Source of the DNA: Acidimicrobiaceae bacterium | GTDB lineage: Bacteria > Actinomycetota > Acidimicrobiia > Acidimicrobiales > Acidimicrobiaceae | Assembly: GCA_013044415.1 (NCBI GenBank) | Contig: JABEUO010000179.1 | Location: forward strand, 1 to 7,763 | DNA length: 7,763 nucleotides | Direction of reading: 5' to 3' | Shown here: piece after piece, positions 7,155-7,763 of the stretch | Numbering within the stretch: position 1 is the first letter of the stretch | Layout of the letters: each line of letters begins with the position of its first letter | Notes under the pieces: model-generated | The model's input: the letters and a program-made list of their open reading frames with translations, nothing else | Database searches by the model: none | What the model was told of the DNA's origin: nothing | Program-made: the position numbers and the translations under genes

Positions 7155-7185
7155 GAGACACCCTAGGTCTCCTCGATATCGATTT
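7155..7185 (+). terminator. Weak candidate terminator after the GH31 gene
   Basis: GAGAC (7155-7159) pairs with GTCTC (7167-7171) around a 7-nt loop, 23 nt past the stop. A 10-bp palindrome TCGATATCGA (7173-7182) and three Ts follow. Both stems are short and there is no real T tract, so this may only slow or process the transcript. Confidence 0.25.
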
Positions 7186-7483
7186 GGTTCCAGACTCACC
7201 ATGTTCGAAGTGTTACAGGCGTCAAGGCGAGCTTCTAGGCAATTGATTTGATTGCCGAATCGCTTGCCGCACTTTGCGAAGCACATTTACCCGACGTTCA
7301 GTGACGATAGGTTTTCGCTCAGTCACGAACCACGAGCGAGTATCCCTTTGCCGGTGCATTAGAAACTCCACCTCTCAGGGCTATGAATCTCCACAATTCC
7401 CGCTGTGGATCGGTTTCAACAGATACTCATCTCCCGCTCTCGGCAACGTTGCACTGCTGCTCGGGGCTACAGCATATGAACTC

Positions 7484-7532
7484 CATCCCTAAATGGTGGG
7501 ACTTAGGACCCACGGCTAAAGTCGGAGGATTC
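7484..7532 (+). mobile_element. Possible remnant right end of an IS200/IS605 (tnpB-type) element
   Basis: Two short stems interleave as in an H-type pseudoknot: CCTAA (7488-7492) with TTAGG (7503-7507), and GTGGG (7496-7500) with CCCAC (7509-7513). CCCACGGC (7509-7516) can instead fold over a TAAA loop onto GTCGGAGG (7521-7528), with two mismatches and one G-U pair. From memory, a CCCACGGC-TAAA-GCCG hairpin ending in GGATTC is typical of the right ends of tnpB elements, where it forms part of the guide RNA (omega RNA) scaffold. No intact tnpB or tnpA is present, so this would be a relic or a solitary end. The match has not been tested by a search. Confidence 0.3.
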
Positions 7533-7558
7533 CTGGCTCAGGCAGCCTGAGTGCCCAG
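7533..7558. repeat. Strong hairpin
   Basis: CTCAGG (7537-7542) and CCTGAG (7546-7551) form a perfect 6-bp stem over a 3-nt loop. CTGG (7533-7536) extends it by pairing with CCAG (7555-7558) across a 3-nt bulge. It starts directly after the tnpB-end-like block. No T run follows on either strand, which argues against an intrinsic terminator. Confidence 0.5.
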
Positions 7559-7559
7559 T

Positions 7560-7589
7560 GGACATCCATAGTCAATGTCCTTAAATGTC
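7560..7589. repeat. Inverted repeat plus direct repeat (GACAT / ATGTC)
   Basis: GGACAT (7560-7565) is the reverse complement of ATGTCC (7575-7580), with a 9-nt centre. AATGTC occurs twice, at 7574-7579 and 7584-7589, exactly 10 bp apart, close to one helical turn. The three ATGTC half-sites could bind a regulator of the gene that starts near 7737, or they could be a chance cluster. Confidence 0.35.
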
Positions 7590-7602
7590 ATCAGACTTCA
7601 AT

Positions 7603-7633
7603 CGGCCAGGACGTCGAATAGATGATATGGCCG
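7603..7633. repeat. Inverted repeat CGGCCA / TGGCCG
   Basis: A perfect 6-bp inverted repeat (7603-7608 and 7628-7633) has a 19-nt interior. It may be part of a structured RNA or an element end. Nothing more specific can be said. Confidence 0.3.
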
Positions 7634-7723
7634 GGATAATTTCCTCCTGACAGCTTCAACAGAGTCCGTTTTGCACCCTGGGCGTCTCCACGCTCACATC
7701 AACAAGACCGTCGCACCTTCATG

Positions 7724-7729
7724 TATAAT
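7724..7729 (+). promoter_or_regulatory. Perfect -10 box (TATAAT) for a gene at the right edge
   Basis: TATAAT at 7724-7729 has no good -35 at 16-18 bp upstream (AACAAG at 17 bp). Transcription would begin near 7736, next to GTG 7737-7739, which is the geometry of actinobacterial leaderless promoters. Confidence 0.45.
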
Positions 7730-7736
7730 TTGTTAA

Positions 7737-7763
7737 GTGGACAGCACCGAGATCATCCGTCAA
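7737..7763 (+). CDS. Possible start of a leaderless gene (partial, runs off the edge)
   Basis: GTG at 7737 opens nine codons (V/M-D-S-T-E-I-I-R-Q) to the window end. A TAA lies directly before it in frame, and there is no Shine-Dalgarno. A perfect TATAAT ends 7 nt upstream, so the transcript would begin at or one base before the GTG. Leaderless starts of this kind are frequent in actinobacteria. Nine residues are too few to name a product. A transcription regulator for the sugar operon would be a reasonable neighbour, but nothing seen here proves that. Confidence 0.35.

Larger units (their letters stand above)
7132..7736. other. Gene-free stretch rich in inverted repeats
   Basis: No frame here resembles a functional protein. 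The longest plus-strand frame (ATG 7274 to a stop at 7492) reads as low-complexity Arg/Ser/Thr-rich sequence without a recognisable motif. A frame containing CSKC (codons at 7202-7213) is broken by a TGA about 33 nt later. From about 7487 to 7633 the sequence carries several consecutive perfect or near-perfect stems, listed separately. The stretch is best explained as the tail of the operon, then decayed mobile-element sequence, then the promoter region of the next gene. That order is inferred. Confidence 0.5.

Noticed and set aside
7274..7492. Small 72-codon plus-strand frame as a gene
   Set aside because: It has no Shine-Dalgarno and no recognisable motif, and its end falls inside the pseudoknot-like block. 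It is more likely decayed or non-coding sequence.
7642..7648. AGGAGGA on the minus strand as a ribosome binding site
   Set aside because: No ATG, GTG or TTG follows at a useful distance, and the frames after it close quickly.
1..7763. CRISPR arrays, tRNA or rRNA genes
   Set aside because: No regularly spaced repeats, cloverleaf-like sequence or conserved rRNA stretches were seen on either strand.

Overview
The window most resembles a mid-GC (roughly mid-50s percent by eye) bacterial chromosome segment. It is probably actinobacterial, possibly an Acidimicrobiia-like acidophile. The hints are GTG and TTG starts, a start codon placed like a leaderless transcript at the right edge, frequent AGG arginine codons, and a sugar ABC system whose ATPase is not encoded beside the permeases. 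This placement is an inference, because the window holds no marker gene.

Layout. Positions 1-117 may hold the last codons of a plus-strand gene that converges on the next one. Positions 114-1427 (minus strand) encode a compact PIF1/RecD-type superfamily 1B DNA helicase. A divergent gap of about 220 bp follows. Positions 1649-2596 (plus) encode an aldose 1-epimerase starting at TTG. A 253-bp gap then holds a hairpin just after the epimerase stop, the best promoter in the window (TTGACA, 17 bp, TAGCAT) with a short palindrome on its -35 box, and a hairpin before the next ribosome binding site. A tight three-gene operon comes next: two CUT1 sugar ABC permeases (2850-3809 and 3827-4732) and a cytoplasmic GH31 glycosidase (4729-7131). 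Spacing is 17 bp between the permeases and a 4-base GTGA overlap into the glycosidase. Positions 7132-7736 hold no convincing gene but are rich in inverted repeats. One block at 7484-7532 looks like the right end of an IS200/IS605-family element. A TATAAT box at 7724 with a GTG 8 nt downstream suggests a leaderless gene running off the right edge.

How the genes work together. The permease pair would import an oligosaccharide together with a binding protein and an ATPase encoded elsewhere. The GH31 enzyme would hydrolyse it in the cytoplasm as an alpha-glucosidase or alpha-xylosidase. The epimerase would equilibrate the released sugar anomers for downstream kinases or isomerases. The helicase belongs to DNA maintenance and is linked only by position. 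I found no clearly novel system. The most unusual material is the structured gene-free stretch at 7480-7640.
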